DNA of 64,000 bases from Haliclona indistincta. Taxonomy: Eukaryota; Porifera; Demospongiae; Haplosclerida; Chalinidae. Within the stretch, counting starts at the first letter, position 1. Every line of letters begins with the position of its first letter. The notes below the pieces were generated by a model. It ran no database searches. It was not told the DNA's origin and worked only from the letters and a program-made list of their open reading frames with translations. The stretch spans positions 2,925,921 to 2,989,920 of the forward strand of contig OZ024787.1 in the NCBI GenBank assembly GCA_964017065.1. The letters run 5' to 3'. The position numbers and the translations under genes were made by a program. Positions 11,901-23,505 of this stretch are shown here, piece by piece.

Positions 11901-12878
11901 CTCACCTTGTTCAAAATCAATTATGACGTACATTTAGGTTAAACCCCTTTGGGGTCAGAGCTCCGTGTTCGTCATTGGCTGCGATACAAATTCGAGCAGG
12001 CCTGAGATGCTATCAAGCAGTGCTATAACCAAGAAACTGCTCCCTACAGACTTGGCTGGAATACTTAGACCTACGATAGGTAGGTTATGTTCATTGCTGC
12101 TCTGTTGACGTCTCAGGCCTGCTCGAGTCTCTATTGCAGACATTGGCGAACGCTGAGCCTGACCCCAAGGGGGTATGGGTAAACTTTAAATTTGTGAAGT
12201 AGAAATGTCCAATGCTGTATATCAAAGGCTGCATACTCTTACTTAATGTACTCTTGGTAAATACAATAATTACCTAGTGTGCCATTGGGAATGTTGAATA
12301 GGTCTACAGGAAGGTTTTGTTTTTCAAAAGGAGCAGAACATGGAGTACTCTGTTTTGCTGCAAAACAATCCTTTATAATTATTAATTTTCATCACACACA
12401 CAATCTCTACTTACTAGTGGATGTACTAGGAAAGGATAAATCCGATTGCGAGGGAACGTATACTTCAACTGTATACAGAAAGTCATGATCATAATAAATA
12501 TCAACTTAAGAAACACTCACCACGTGTACATCTCAGCTTGTCACAGAGTTCCTTTATTGAAGTTGAGTTGTCCTTCTCTAACTCTTCCACAAACTTGTAC
12601 AAGCCCTGAGAATCTGATAGAATTTTCGTCTCTATCGCTTCTAGGAGCTCGGATACTTTCTGCTGTCTGAGGATCACCAATTCACAAATCCTCTCCTTTG
12701 TTTCATACGACAGTAGACCAGCGGAGTGCAGTCTCTTAGAAAGTGGAGTGGGATTCTTGATAATTTCTAACAGGTCAGCATAATGGTTCCAAAACAAGCG
12801 GTGCTCGGCGCTCTTGTACTGCTGCAACATAGACAAACCACCTCTCTATCATAGACTAGTAAGAATTACCTCATCCAT
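8986..12878 (-). CDS. NLR1: CARD-Death-NACHT-LRR-like receptor
   Basis: Cytosolic NOD-like receptor. Seven coding exons fit GT-AG rules and phases: 12878-12870, 12821-12521, 12468-12415, 12357-12274, 11683-11438, 11386-11330, 11276-8986, about 1,010 residues. After MDE, residues about 5-100 form a CARD-like helical domain (HYADLLEIIKNPTPLSKRL, SAGLL). A proline/serine linker ending DLFNIPNGTLG follows, then a Death domain (about 145-230; VYQWFPLGIHLGL, MLAMWLKG). Next is NACHT with Walker A GAPGIGKST, Walker B LIVCDGFDELP and the TSRPS sensor. The C-terminus has leucine-rich stretches (LEKLSISRNLLHQL, LTYLAIS, LEILELD). In sponges such genes form large families thought to sense microbes; no ligand can be read from sequence. 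The upstream leader ATG of NLR3 is ACG here and followed by TAG, so MDE is the likely start. A 450-bp foldback element sits in the fourth coding intron. Confidence 0.88.
11776..12222. mobile_element. Foldback MITE in NLR1 intron
   Basis: Left end TATATCCCGTTGGCC and right end AGAAATGTCCAATGCTGTATA are imperfect reverse complements. A second nested inverted repeat (11942-12005 against 12113-12177) carries GGGGTCAG and TTCGAGCAGGCCTGAGA. The element is also in the same NLR2 intron but absent from NLR3, whose intron is only about 55 bp. Confidence 0.8.
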
Positions 12879-13259
12879 ATCAACTCCGACATGCAAATTC
12901 AGAGTCGACGTCTTTGGCTAGCTCGATCCACCGCTCGTAACAAACTCAGCATCAACAAACGTTTCTGCTAATTCCGGTCCCTGCCGATAATTATAGGCTA
13001 AAGGTTAAGGGGTACCGGGTACAAGAGTATGTTTATTATTATTTTCCGCCGGGTACGGGGTTAATGTTATACATGAAGCTAGGGCGTAGCTGTACTGGCT
13101 AGGTGTTCAGCAGTGAATTTCGTGTCTACTAAATATTCTTTTATGCTGCCCTTCTCGGCCATATTTCACTTCTTGCAGTTGATGGAGACAACTGGTAAAG
13201 TCAACCAGCTCACTGCATTCACGGAGTCTTGACTGCCGGATCACAAATTCAGCGATATT
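12879..13259. other. NLR1 upstream region
   Basis: Immediately upstream of NLR1. The first about 80 bp match the NLR2 and NLR3 leaders, then homology is lost. No gene seen; the promoter presumably lies here but no element can be named. Confidence 0.5.
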
Positions 13260-13810
13260 GCGTCCGGCTCAGTATTTTATTATTATTGTTATCAACAAGC
13301 AAAAAAACACAACAAAATACAGTAGATAAAACATTACGAATTTATGAGATGACTTTAAGATAAAAATGATAACATAAACCAGAACATAAAAGTAAACGAA
13401 GTACGGAAGTTACTCCATTCCACAGAGAGTGGGTGAGGGAAAGAAGAGTGAAAAGAGCAGAATTGTAATGGTCAAGGAAATTAGTCCAAAAGTAATCTTT
13501 GACAAGAGATATAGTTGCCGACGTAGAATTTTTTGGTCAAAAACAGGCAGAAAGTTCCAAAAACAGGGTAGTCTCTTAAAATAAAAGTGAGAAGAAAGTT
13601 TAGAAGAACAATGAGAGTGATGGAGCTTGTGACTAGAGGAGAATGAGTGTTTGATTTACTGAAGCTGACATTATAGTCAAGGATATCAAAAGCAGAAGTT
13701 GAAGAGTGAAGAGATTTTAAAAAGAACTGATGTCAATTAGCTCCATAACAATAGATAGCAGCAATGGATTTAATGAACAGCCTTGATTTATAGTCAGGCT
13801 GTTAACAAGA
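13260..13810 (-). mobile_element. Decayed non-LTR retrotransposon 3' end (tentative)
   Basis: On the minus strand, broken frames read KSRLFIKSIAAIYCYGAN and, in another frame, HFYFKRLPCFWNFLPVFDQ. The second resembles the basic R-(x)n-LWNxLP motif found near the C-terminus of many LINE reverse-transcriptase ORFs. Stops and frameshifts interrupt it. This is motif resemblance only; no poly-A tail or target duplication was recognised. Confidence 0.4.
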
Positions 13811-13916
13811 ACTTACTGGCCCTCCGCTGAACCATAGAACTCTCTCTAAGAGCATGATGTATGTAGAGTGGTTTATACCGAACATAGATGATAGAACGAA
13901 CAAATAGAGAAGCACC

Positions 13917-14185
13917 ACTTATCGTGTCACTGTATGGGAACCGGGCTTATCGTGTCACTGTATGGGAACCAGGCTTATCGTGTCACTATATATGGGAGCC
14001 GGGCTTATCGTGTCACTGTATGAGATCGTGTCACTATATATGGGAGCCGGGCTTATCGTGTCACTGTATGAGAACCAGGCTTATCCTGTCATTGTATGGA
14101 ACCAGGCTTATTCTGTCACTGTATGGGAACCAGGCTTTATTCTGTCACTGTATGGGAACCATGCAGGCTTATCATTGTACCGTAT
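13917..14185. repeat. 28-bp minisatellite, array 2
   Basis: About nine to ten copies of the GGCTTATCGTGTCACTGTAT-type 28-bp unit with several indels, upstream of the arrestin pseudocopy at 14380. Confidence 0.9.
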
Positions 14186-14202
14186 ACCTTGCATGTTGCT
14201 TG

Positions 14203-14297
14203 ATAGCAGAAATCGTAAAATTGGGCATTGGATTGGGCACTATAACTATGTTATAGGTCAATGCCCATTTCAAAATCTCTGCTGTAAAGCAACTTGT
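14203..14297. mobile_element. Short palindromic MITE (empty hAT site)
   Basis: Uninterrupted homologue of the short MITE at 6749-7359, with termini GTTGCTTGATAGCAGAAAT and CTCTGCTGTAAAGCAAC. It lacks the 512-bp hAT-like insert, showing that the insert arrived after the duplication or only in the other copy. Confidence 0.8.
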
Positions 14298-14379
14298 AAA
14301 GGTCTGTACTACTGAAATATATAACTTTTACCAACCTTACTTACTCGCTGTCAAAATTTTATATTTGTCTGTCCTGCAG

Positions 14380-15554
14380 TGTCGTTATTTTGTTGATGCT
14401 GATGTCCACGTGCCGTGGTCACCTGACGTTGAGATACAACAAACTGTATTGATCAACCCTCCAAAAGACATAGTGGTGAGTGATCATGTGACTGGTGTAA
14501 TCTGATTGGTCACCTTGCTTTATATCAGTGGGAACGTTGGGAGCCGCCAGAATGGGTACTGACGTGTGTTCATGGTCCAGTGGTCGGACCATGTGCTTAT
14601 CTAGAGATGTATTATGTAAGTTACTAGTGTGTCATGATAATAGTCCATTGGGCTTGTTTGTCGTTTAAAATACCATGTTTATGTAAAAGTGTTGGTTTTC
14701 AAGCCTATTGTAATCTTGAAATTTAGGATATTTTACGTATTGTAATTACAAAAATCGTCAAAGGTTTAAGGTTTTTAGGTTTTCACCTTTGATACTGAGA
14801 TTTTGGGCAAATGAACTATACTTGAAAATTGCTCATATGAGGCTCGACACGGTGCTGAATCAAACCAGCCTCATGTACAGTACTAATAACTCTTGGCATA
14901 CTACTTTTGTTAACCCTTTAATTACTAAATTATCTTGCTGAAGTTTTAACCTCGTAAATGCTGACCACTTCTCTCGTGAATATCTCGTGTGTCTTTTGTG
15001 CTACTGGTCTCAAACTTGCGTCATTTTACGCCAGTGATCGAGTAGCCGCAATTGTCCACACTCAAGTCAGTCGATATGCCCCTCCCACTTCGAAAGTGAA
15101 GCCGATAAAGTGCAACGGCCTCGTCAAATTTTGCTCAAAGTTAGTGCTTTGGGGCTGGATACTGAAAAGTACACACAAATAGCAGTGGTTTTGGTGAGTG
15201 CAAAATATAGCCCAGATAGAGAATGCACAAAAATGTGTTTCCGAGCACCCTGAAGCCATAAAATGTCCAAATTTTCTTGGCAGCCATTTTGTTTTTCCTA
15301 AAATGTTGTGGAATTAGCGCTGAAGCCATAGAAATGCCAAAGCCAATACGTTTAGCGCAGGGGGTGCACCGAAAAACGGTCAATTTTTTGCGGTTATTCG
15401 TATAGCTTAATTTCGGAATATTTTAACACTTTTTGATAAAGTTATGATGTCTGAAGTATGTATGTCGCCAAAAGGCAACATTAGGAGTTAAAGGGTTAAT
15501 TTTATAGGTTCAAGTTCATTTTCTGGTATCCCTGGTTTCCAGCCGCGACTATGA
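14380..15554 (+). pseudogene. Arrestin-gene pseudocopy 1
   Basis: Duplicate of the last three exons of the 4766-8318 gene. Exon 14380-14475 is intact (CRYFVDADVHVPWSPDVEI). Exon 14529-14615 is 87 bp instead of 88: one base is lost near 14596, turning GPCAVSRDVL into GPCAYLEMYY and breaking the frame. The last exon (15508-15554) is kept. There are no upstream arrestin exons, and the 28-bp array and short MITE precede it as in the parent. It is a truncated by-product of the NLR segmental duplication. Confidence 0.8.
14910..15500. mobile_element. piggyBac-like MITE (TTAA-flanked)
   Basis: About 590 bp, begins TTAACCCTTTAA and ends TTAAAGGGTTAA: CCCTTTAA inverted termini with TTAA at both sides, the target used by piggyBac elements. 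It lies in the last intron of the arrestin pseudocopy; the parent intron lacks it. No transposase ORF. A related sequence starts at about 60205. Confidence 0.7.
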
Positions 15555-16418
15555 CCAGTTCTACACAACTCAATGACGACTCATCTCTCTAGCACTATTT
15601 TGTACTTTTATAATACCATTTTGTATTCTGTTGTTCTGTCTCAAAACTGGATTTAAATCATACTGGTGATTGAAAATGGCGCTAGCAGTACAGATATAGT
15701 ACTGTGATTTATTTTTGTCAAGATGAGCTTTCATCCTGCCATTTGACACGCCAATAATGACCATTATTTTTAATACTGCATCCTCTTCTTCACACCCAAC
15801 AAATTGCAACTTATGATGATGGTACGTACAGTAGTTGTTTCAAAAACTTAACTAAAATTAATGACATAATGCAGTGAGTAATAGATATTCTCGCATATCA
15901 AGCAACCAATGCTGCGTATGACAAACACATAGTTTCACCTGTTCATATACATGTATGAACTGGTACACCTTTGTAAAGCACAACAATTAATTAAAATTAA
16001 TAGGAAAGTGTGTAGGACTAGTCACAAACTCTTGATCAAGTCATTACAGCATTGATTATTTTGTAAACACATTGTGAAAATGATCAATGATGAATCAATG
16101 CAATAGCATGAACAAATTAAAAATAATAATGCCAAATTCCAAAATTAGTCTAACGCTCATAATAGAGTCAATCGATCAAAGTCTGAATGCTTGTACATGT
16201 GTAATTGGATAACAATGAAATCCAACAAGGGAGTAGAGTAAATAAATTTAAAAATAACAAAAGTAAATAGTCAACATAGCTAGTGATGAGGTGTTGAAAA
16301 TAGATTAAATTAATAAAATTAATATCAAAGTTGTCATAGAAAGTAACAAGGAGGAATGAGATGGAATTATATAGAGTTCTAGATAGAGTTAAATTTAAAA
16401 TAGATAGAGTACTAGTCA
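15555..16418. other. Spacer between arrestin pseudocopy and NLR2
   Basis: Paralogous to 8319-8985 with additional AT-rich sequence. No gene seen. Confidence 0.6.
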
Positions 16419-19400
16419 TTATACAATAGAAGAGTTAGATTGTTTCAGCAAGTGCTTGTAGTTTTCTTGGATGTGCGGTGGTAGTTTGTCGTAATTTTTT
16501 GTTCGAATTCTCAACTCCTTTATTTGGCAGTTGGCAGCAGTTTCAATTAACTGAAGCATATTAGTAGAGGCATCTTTCAACTTATCGTGATCTCTTATTC
16601 GATCAAGTTCTAGGATTTCTAGTGTGTTGTGTGACAGCACAAGGTTAGTGAGAACTGGTAGGTCATTGTCTTGAGGTTCCGAAATTGCCAGGTAGGTCAG
16701 TGTAGTAAATTTTTGAATCAATGCAGCAAGCTGGTGAAGAAGGTTACGAGAGATAGATAGTTTCTCAAGATTTATATTCTCTTGTGGAAGAAGCTCAGTA
16801 TTCATGATGATATCACCATAACTAATTACCAATTTTAGTTCCCGAATTGAAGATTTTTGAAGTAATAGTGGGATAAATGCGCTAGTATACGATTCATTAA
16901 ATGAACTATAATAGACTAACAGACTTAATCTACTCTCTGGTGCAATTAGCTGCCGTAAAATGGCTTCATCGTCATCATGGATATCGACATTGAGCAGTTC
17001 AAGACGCCAAAGATCGCAAAACACTCTCAATAGAGTGATTACTTGGGAAAAGGACAAATAATTAACTATCTGCAGAGCTTGAATTCTTCCTTTTACAACC
17101 GAAGAAGATTTGAGACCTTTTACCAGGAGATCAAGACCAGCATCAGATGCAGTGTCTACAACGTCAAGTCTCCATCTTTCATCAAATCGGTTGATGCAGT
17201 ATCCTGCGGCATACCAGTCAAAACCCACGTCTGGAGAAACAGCCAATGAATTACGCTCACTGTAGTCCACTGTCACACTATCCATAATGCTAGGACACTC
17301 ATATGCACAATGAACTAACTGAAGAGACTTTCTAACATTCAAACATTCGGTGGCAAGCAGTCGTACTAACTCATCCTGGTGCACAGGTCGACTACCAGAA
17401 TCATCATGACTACATATTCCAGCCAGAAATCTTACAACGACACTGTCATCGTTTAGCCATTTTGCTAGTTCAAAATCACCAGGATTCTCAATAGCAATAT
17501 ACAAGGCAGTTAAAAACTCTTGAAGAGTTAGATGGAGGAAAGAGTATGAGCACTCAGGACCTGTACTCACATTCATACTCTTAGTTTTCTTCATCATTCC
17601 AAGGTGCTCAAATTCCTCACCAAGATCAGTGAAAATATAGCTTTTCTCACGCAATCTCTCATAGGCCACCCTGGCTAGATGAAGAAGCTGCTGGGCCACT
17701 AGACGAGAAAGCTTGCCAATGTCCTCAGCACGTCTAAGGGAAGAAGGCATGCGGTAAGTTTGCGGAACTAGATGTGTGGACACTAGATGTCTCCGAACGA
17801 GAGCACGAGTGAGAGCATCAAAGAGCTGTGTCATCGTTGTAGGGAAGGGAGTATCAGTATCGTAGCTGTCTTGATATATCAACACTACAATGACGGTATT
17901 GAGGGGGATGTACATCATACTATATATAGGAGGATTACTGGTAATGTAAGACAGAAACCCTTCCAGGATATCCCCACTAAACACACTCTCAGCAAACCGC
18001 TTGATATCCTCTTTAGTGAAGCCTATCACCTCAAGATGTCTGTCTATGTTATGCTGGCAGAGACTCCAGAGGTCAGCGCTTACTGAAGGACGACTTGTAA
18101 CAACAATGGTAGCCTCTGGCAGGAGTCTACCCTTGAGCAGATCTATGTAGACTGAACCCTTCTGTCTCTGTTTTTGAGGAAGCTCATCGAACCCATCGCA
18201 AACTATAAGTATACCTTTTCCTCTACCTATCATAGTCAAGAGCTCATTTACTTCAGTAGTAGCATCATGCGGCAACAAATCTTCAAGACAGCGTGCCTCT
18301 TGGGCCTTCTTCTCCCTTAGGCAAACAAGAATTACTAACTCATATGGCTTCACACTCTCCAACTCTTCCCACTTGTGACACACCTCCCATGCCAGTGTGC
18401 TCTTGCCAATACCTGGCGCACCCTCTATCAGGACACATCGTACTGGTGTACCAGGCTCATTGGGCTTTAAAATGTCTCTTAGTTCAATGGGAGCTTTCTT
18501 ACGTAAGATCTCTTCAGTTAAACCGTGTAGACTTTTTCTAGTAAACTCATCTGCCAGCTTACTGGTGATACCCTCCTTGCTGATAACAGCTAGCTCAATG
18601 TAGTGCTTGCTAGGAGTATCGAGTAACTTATCGTCATCCGGGAGTGGCTGTCGGTAGCAGTCTTTTAGAAACCGTTTGTATTGGTCTCTGGAAATAGCTG
18701 AGGAACAGTAATCATAATTGTTATAGTGTATGACTGGGTATATCTCTACCTGTTGGTCCAGAGTGAACCGAGGATGATATAATGCTATCACTCATAGTCG
18801 GTTGTGCTGTAAAAAGTCTTGACACATTGTATCATCATGTATTATTCATTGCTCACCAACTGATGTGTTTTGTGTTAGAGGCAGTTTATTCAAAGCATCT
18901 TGGAGAAAATATTTGTTGCACTTTTCCTCTGGACCCTGCTTCAGCCACATGGTCAGCATTTCTAACCTGCACATCTCCACCTGTCCTCTCTGGTTTAGGT
19001 CAATGATTTTCAAATAAGAGTGATCTAAACCAAGATGAATCCCAAGATGGAACCATTGATACACTTTACTTAATGCTGTCTCTAATATTGACAGGTGAGA
19101 ACTGTCTACAGTGAGAGAATGAAACGATGTGCTAAAATGTAATGTCTAGAGAACATTAAGTAATAGTATGCAACTGGTCAATATATCCCGTTGGCCGGCT
19201 TTGGGCATTTTCTACGGCGGCTGCAATGCAAATGATATTCACCGTTGTGTAATGATATTCACAATAGCAGTAATGATAGCCATCACTGTGTATAGATGAG
19301 AACTCTCACCTTGTTCAAAATCAATTATGACGTACATTTAGGTTACAGCCCTTTGGGGTCAGAGCTCCGTGTTCGCCAATGGCTGCGATACAAATTCGAG

Positions 19401-20422
19401 CAGGCCTGAGATGCTATCAAGCAGTGCTATAACCAAGAAACTGCTCCCTACAGACTTGGCTGGAATAGTTAGACCTACGATAGGTAGGTTATGTTGCATC
19501 ACTGCTCTGTTGATGTCTCAGGCCTGCTCGAGTTTCTATTGCAGACATTGGCGAAAGCTGAGCCTACTAAGGTGTAACCTCAGTAAGTGAGCTTGAGCGA
19601 AATTGAAGTGAAAATGGGTGTAATATCGACGCATTAATCGTTTCTGAACGAGGTGAGAGTTCACACCGAAGTCATCTATGGGTAAACTTTAAATTTGTGA
19701 AGTAGAAAATGTCCAACGCCGTCCAACAGGGGTATATTGAAGGCTGCATACTCTTATATAATGTACTCTTGGTAATGTACATTAATAATTACCTAGTGTG
19801 CCATTGGGAATGTTGAATAGATCAACAGGAAGGTTTTGTTCTTCCAAAGGAGCAGAACATGGAGTACTCTGTTTTGCTGCAAAACAATTATTTATATTTC
19901 ATCATACACACAATCTCTACTTACTAGTGGAAGTACTTGGAAAGGATGAAACCGATTGCGAGGGAACGCTTACTTCAACTGTATAAAGACAATTATGATC
20001 ATAATACGTAGTAATTTTAACACAAAATGCACACTCACCACCACGCGTGGATCTCAGTTTGTGACAGAGTTCCTTCATAGAAGCTGAGTTGTCCGAGGAG
20101 TTGTCTGTCTCTAATTCTTCCACAAACTTGTATAAGCTCTGGGAGTCTGATATAATTTTTGTCTCTATCGCTTCTAGGAGCTCGGCTACTTTCTGCTGTC
20201 TGAGGATCATCAAATCACAAATCCTCTTCTTTGTTTCACACGACAGTAGACCAGCGGAGTGCAGTCTCTTAGAAAGCTGAGTGGGATTCTTGATGGTTTC
20301 TAACAGGTCAGCATAATGGTTCCTATACAAGCGGTGCTCGGCGCTCTTGTACCGCTGCTACATAATAGCCAAATTACCTTTCAGGCTTTCTATCATAGAC
20401 TAGTAAGGATTACCTCATCCAT
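16419..20422 (-). CDS. NLR2: CARD-Death-NACHT-LRR-like receptor
   Basis: Close paralogue of NLR1 with the same seven coding exons: 20422-20414, 20354-20039, 19978-19925, 19876-19793, 19105-18857, 18806-18750 and 18697-16419; all phases agree. The CARD exon encodes MDE-RYKSAEHRL and HYADLLETIKNPTQLSKRL. The Death exon has VYQWFHLGIHLGL and MLTMWLK. NACHT carries GAPGIGKST, LIVCDGFDELP and TSRPS. The intron before the NACHT exon (about 52 bp) happens to be open, so a naive ORF call starts too early at 18791; the GTAGAG/CCTCAG splice sites and phase argue for splicing. No lesion was found. An in-frame TAG lies upstream of MDE, as in NLR1. A foldback element of about 560 bp lies in the intron before the Death exon. 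Confidence 0.88.
19178..19740. mobile_element. Foldback MITE in NLR2 intron
   Basis: The fuller version of the element in NLR1. Ends TCAATATATCCCGTTGG and ACAGGGGTATATTGA are near reverse complements. Inner pairs include GGCATTTTCTAC with GTAGAAAATGTCC and GAACTCTCACCTTGTTC with GAACGAGGTGAGAGTTC. Most of the element could fold into one long hairpin. No coding capacity. Confidence 0.85.
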
Positions 20423-21051
20423 ATCAAGTCCGACTTGCAAATTCAGAATCGACGTCTTTGGCTAGCTCGATCCACCCCCCCGCAAAAAACTCAAAATCAA
20501 CAAAACTCGCAGACCGGAAACACCTCCACTCTCAGGCATGCCGGTACTTGTCATCCGCCCACCTCCACGCTCAGGCCAGAAATCTCAGTCACAGGCCGGA
20601 AGCTTCTATACAGCTCCACCAAAGGTATCACAGAGGGCACTATCTGGAGATTGCTAGGAATATGAATGATGCTCCATGCTCCCGATGCTGACGCTGCCGT
20701 TTAGCCGTCTTCATGCACGTGTAAGCACCCAACAGTGTGCGAAATATAATTATAAATACCTATGTGTAGTGCAAGTTTTCGTTTTGTGTATGCTGTGCGT
20801 ACTGATCATGTTGTGTGTATGTGCGTGCATAGATAAAGTAATTCAGAACTCCCTAATGTCAAAATGCAATACGTGCATGTACTATGTACATCACGCATAC
20901 TGCATAGAGTGAGGTTTATATAGATGCCTAGTCGATGTGTAGGCATTAGAGGGTTAAGCATTTTGTTTGTAGGTCATTATGTGTGTCATCAATAGCATGC
21001 ATGACTATGTCTTATCCCTGTCTCTTCCTCTTCTATCTATCTACCTATCTA

Positions 21052-21112
<61 letters not shown>

Positions 21113-22727
21113 ATAACGGTCTGTCTGTCACACTCTCTCTTCAATGACCAGTTGATATAGCATTTATGTGTCGCAGGGATGCTGGTCTCTATTGGTCTTG
21201 CATTCTATGCTAGCAGTGCTGTGTTGATGTAATACCCAACTGCTAAACCACAAACCAACAACAAAGTCACTACGGAGTTTGGACAGCAGTTGAGAACCAC
21301 TCACAATAGCAGGTGATCTACTGAAATTGATGGCTACTGCTTGCTAGACACTGCCATATACAAATGTACATGCATGAACTTAATTTATGTGGTTGGTGCC
21401 CTGAACTGTTCATGCCTATAGCAGATGGCTTCACCAATAGCTGAACCTTGATCTATAGTTGTTGTTGATTTGACATGGGTTGTCAGCTAGGGCGGCACGG
21501 ATATTGGTCAGGGTACTTGTCATCATGGAATCCGTAGCCATCAAGAAGTTAAATCATCGCTCTCCCTCTTCTCTCTCCTCTCTCCCCTCTCTGTCTCATT
21601 GTCTTTGCCCATCTCTGTATTTTCATCTGTCTCTTACTCTATAGCTCTCTCCAAATCTGTCTGCCATTCATCTCTTTCACTCTCTATACGCAAAAGCAAA
21701 TCTGTGTGTGCGCGTGTGTGAGTGTGCATGAGTGTGTACAGATGTAGTACAGATGTATCACATTATTATAGCATGTGAGACATTGCTTTGAGTTTGACAA
21801 ACATGAATCAAACAACCTGTACGTGAAGTATATCTGTGATGTAGTTCGTCCTGTGTAGCAGGTCAGCTTTGAGGTAGTGCATAGTGCAATGAATATTCCT
21901 GTCTCCAGGCAATAAGGATAGAGAACGAGTTTATGGCAACGTAAGCATATCAAGAAACCAATTGAACACTGTTGTGTTTTTAATTATTTGGTTTATAAAT
22001 CACCATTATTATTTCATAATTGTTGCTTTTTGTTTCTGTCCTACACTTATTTCTCCATAATGCACGTGCCTGTGTAGAGTAGTTGCTGGGATGTTGCGCA
22101 GATGACATTTTAGCTGCTTGGCTAATCAAATCGCCGTTGTAGATTCCTTGCTACCCGTTACACGCTTTGATCATTTTGTCTAACTTCAGCGTTCCCAGTA
22201 GACAGCAAAGTTTCACCAGGTAACTAGTATGCAATCAAGAGAGTGATCACCTTAGAGCCAACGGATGCACCTACCTCGTGGGGAAATAGTTTATCCAGGC
22301 ATCTGTAGTGTTGCAGTAGCTGAGCTCAATACCGAAATCATTCCGAATATTATTACCTGGTATTTTGAATTTCCCTACGTGCATGCATAACTTTTCCCTT
22401 GTCTCATCAATAATACAATTTTTCAATAAACAATTCACCTAGCTACTCCTTAAAATATTTACTATGGCTCAATGTTGTGTGAACATCCGAGAGTAAAACA
22501 GCACTGAACATCTGTTACATGCTCGCAAGTACAATTATTTCAGCATTAGTGTGGATAAATTTAAATGCTAAATGTTTTAGAGTACTTAAATTTAGTACTA
22601 AAGTATAATGTTTTGGTGACTGATAACAGCACTAATCAAGGAGAACACATAACTATTGCTATCTCTCACTAAACATACCATCACTATGTACTACTACAGT
22701 GCTGCACTGGTATGGTATAGGTAGTTT
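20423..22727. other. Duplicated spacer upstream of NLR2
   Basis: Near-identical to 39209-41548 upstream of NLR3. It holds NLR leader sequence, a pyrimidine-rich microsatellite tract and CTCT-rich runs. One possible exon end at about 21178-21231 follows TGTCGCAG and reads MLVSIGLAFYASSAVLM then stop, a membrane-helix-like peptide present in both copies. I cannot assign it to a gene; no partner exon was found. Confidence 0.5.
21033..21110. repeat. (TCTA/TCTG)n microsatellite
   Basis: TCTA units followed by about 15 TCTG units; the paralogous tract at 39789-39875 has a different length and CTCT interruptions. Confidence 0.95.
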
Positions 22728-23372
22728 CACTGTATGGGAACCTGGCTTATCGTGTCACTGTATGTGAACCAGGCTTATCGTGTCACTGTATGGGAACCAG
22801 GCTTATCGTGTCACTGTATGTGAACCAGGCTTATCGTGTCACTGTATGTGAACCAGGCTTATCGTGTCACTGTATGTGAACCAGGCTTATCATGTCACTG
22901 TATGTGAACCAGGCTTATTGTGTCACTGTATGGGAACCAGGCTTATCCTGCCACTGTATGTGAACCAGGCTTATCGTGTCACTGTATGTGAACCAGGCTT
23001 ATCGTGTCACTGTATGTGAACCAGGCTTATCGTGTCACTGTATGGGAACCAGGCTTATCATGTCACTGTATGGGAACCAGGCTTATCGTGTCACTGTATG
23101 TGAACCAGGCTTATCATGTCACTGTATGTGAACCAGGCTTATCGTGTCACTGTATGGGAACCAGGCTTATCGTGTCACTGTATGTGAACCAGGCTTATCG
23201 TCTCACTGTATGGGAACCAGGCTTATCGTATCACTGTATGTGAACCAGGTTTATCGTGTCACTGTATGGGAACCAGACTTATCGTGTCACTGTATGGGAA
23301 CCAGGCTTATCGTGTCACTGTATGGGAACCAGACTTATCGTGTCACTGTATGGAAATCAGGCTTATCATGTT
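22728..23372. repeat. 28-bp minisatellite, array 3 (longest)
   Basis: About 23 nearly perfect 28-bp units, each GGCTTATCGTGTCACTGTAT plus GTGAACCA or GGGAACCA, the two variants intermixed. All three forward frames are open because the unit lacks stops and 28 is not a multiple of three, giving a false 28-residue-period protein. Confidence 0.97.
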
Positions 23373-23505
23373 ACTGTATGCGTTTGGAAAACATAGTATC
23401 AAGTAGCGAAACACAATAATTATTGGCATTTTTTGTTTCTGGATAATACTGAAATGTCAACCTTACTTACTCGCTGTCAAAACTTGATATTTTTCGGTCC
23501 TGCAG

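Noticed and set aside
18698..18791. N-terminal extension of the NLR2 NACHT ORF starting MIALYHPRFTLDQQ
   Set aside because: It is read-through of a 52-bp intron; GTAGAG and CCTCAG splice sites and matching phases in all three NLRs support splicing.
21033..21110. CRISPR-like regular repeats
   Set aside because: Simple tetranucleotide microsatellite; the 28-bp arrays likewise have no unique spacers, and the genome is eukaryotic.
22728..23419. Open frames of 79-91 codons with a repeating GLSCHCMGTRLIVSLY-like peptide, also at 13888-14315 and 41429-42126
   Set aside because: They are produced by the 28-bp minisatellite, which lacks stops in all forward frames and cycles frame each unit; there is no start context, splice partner or domain.
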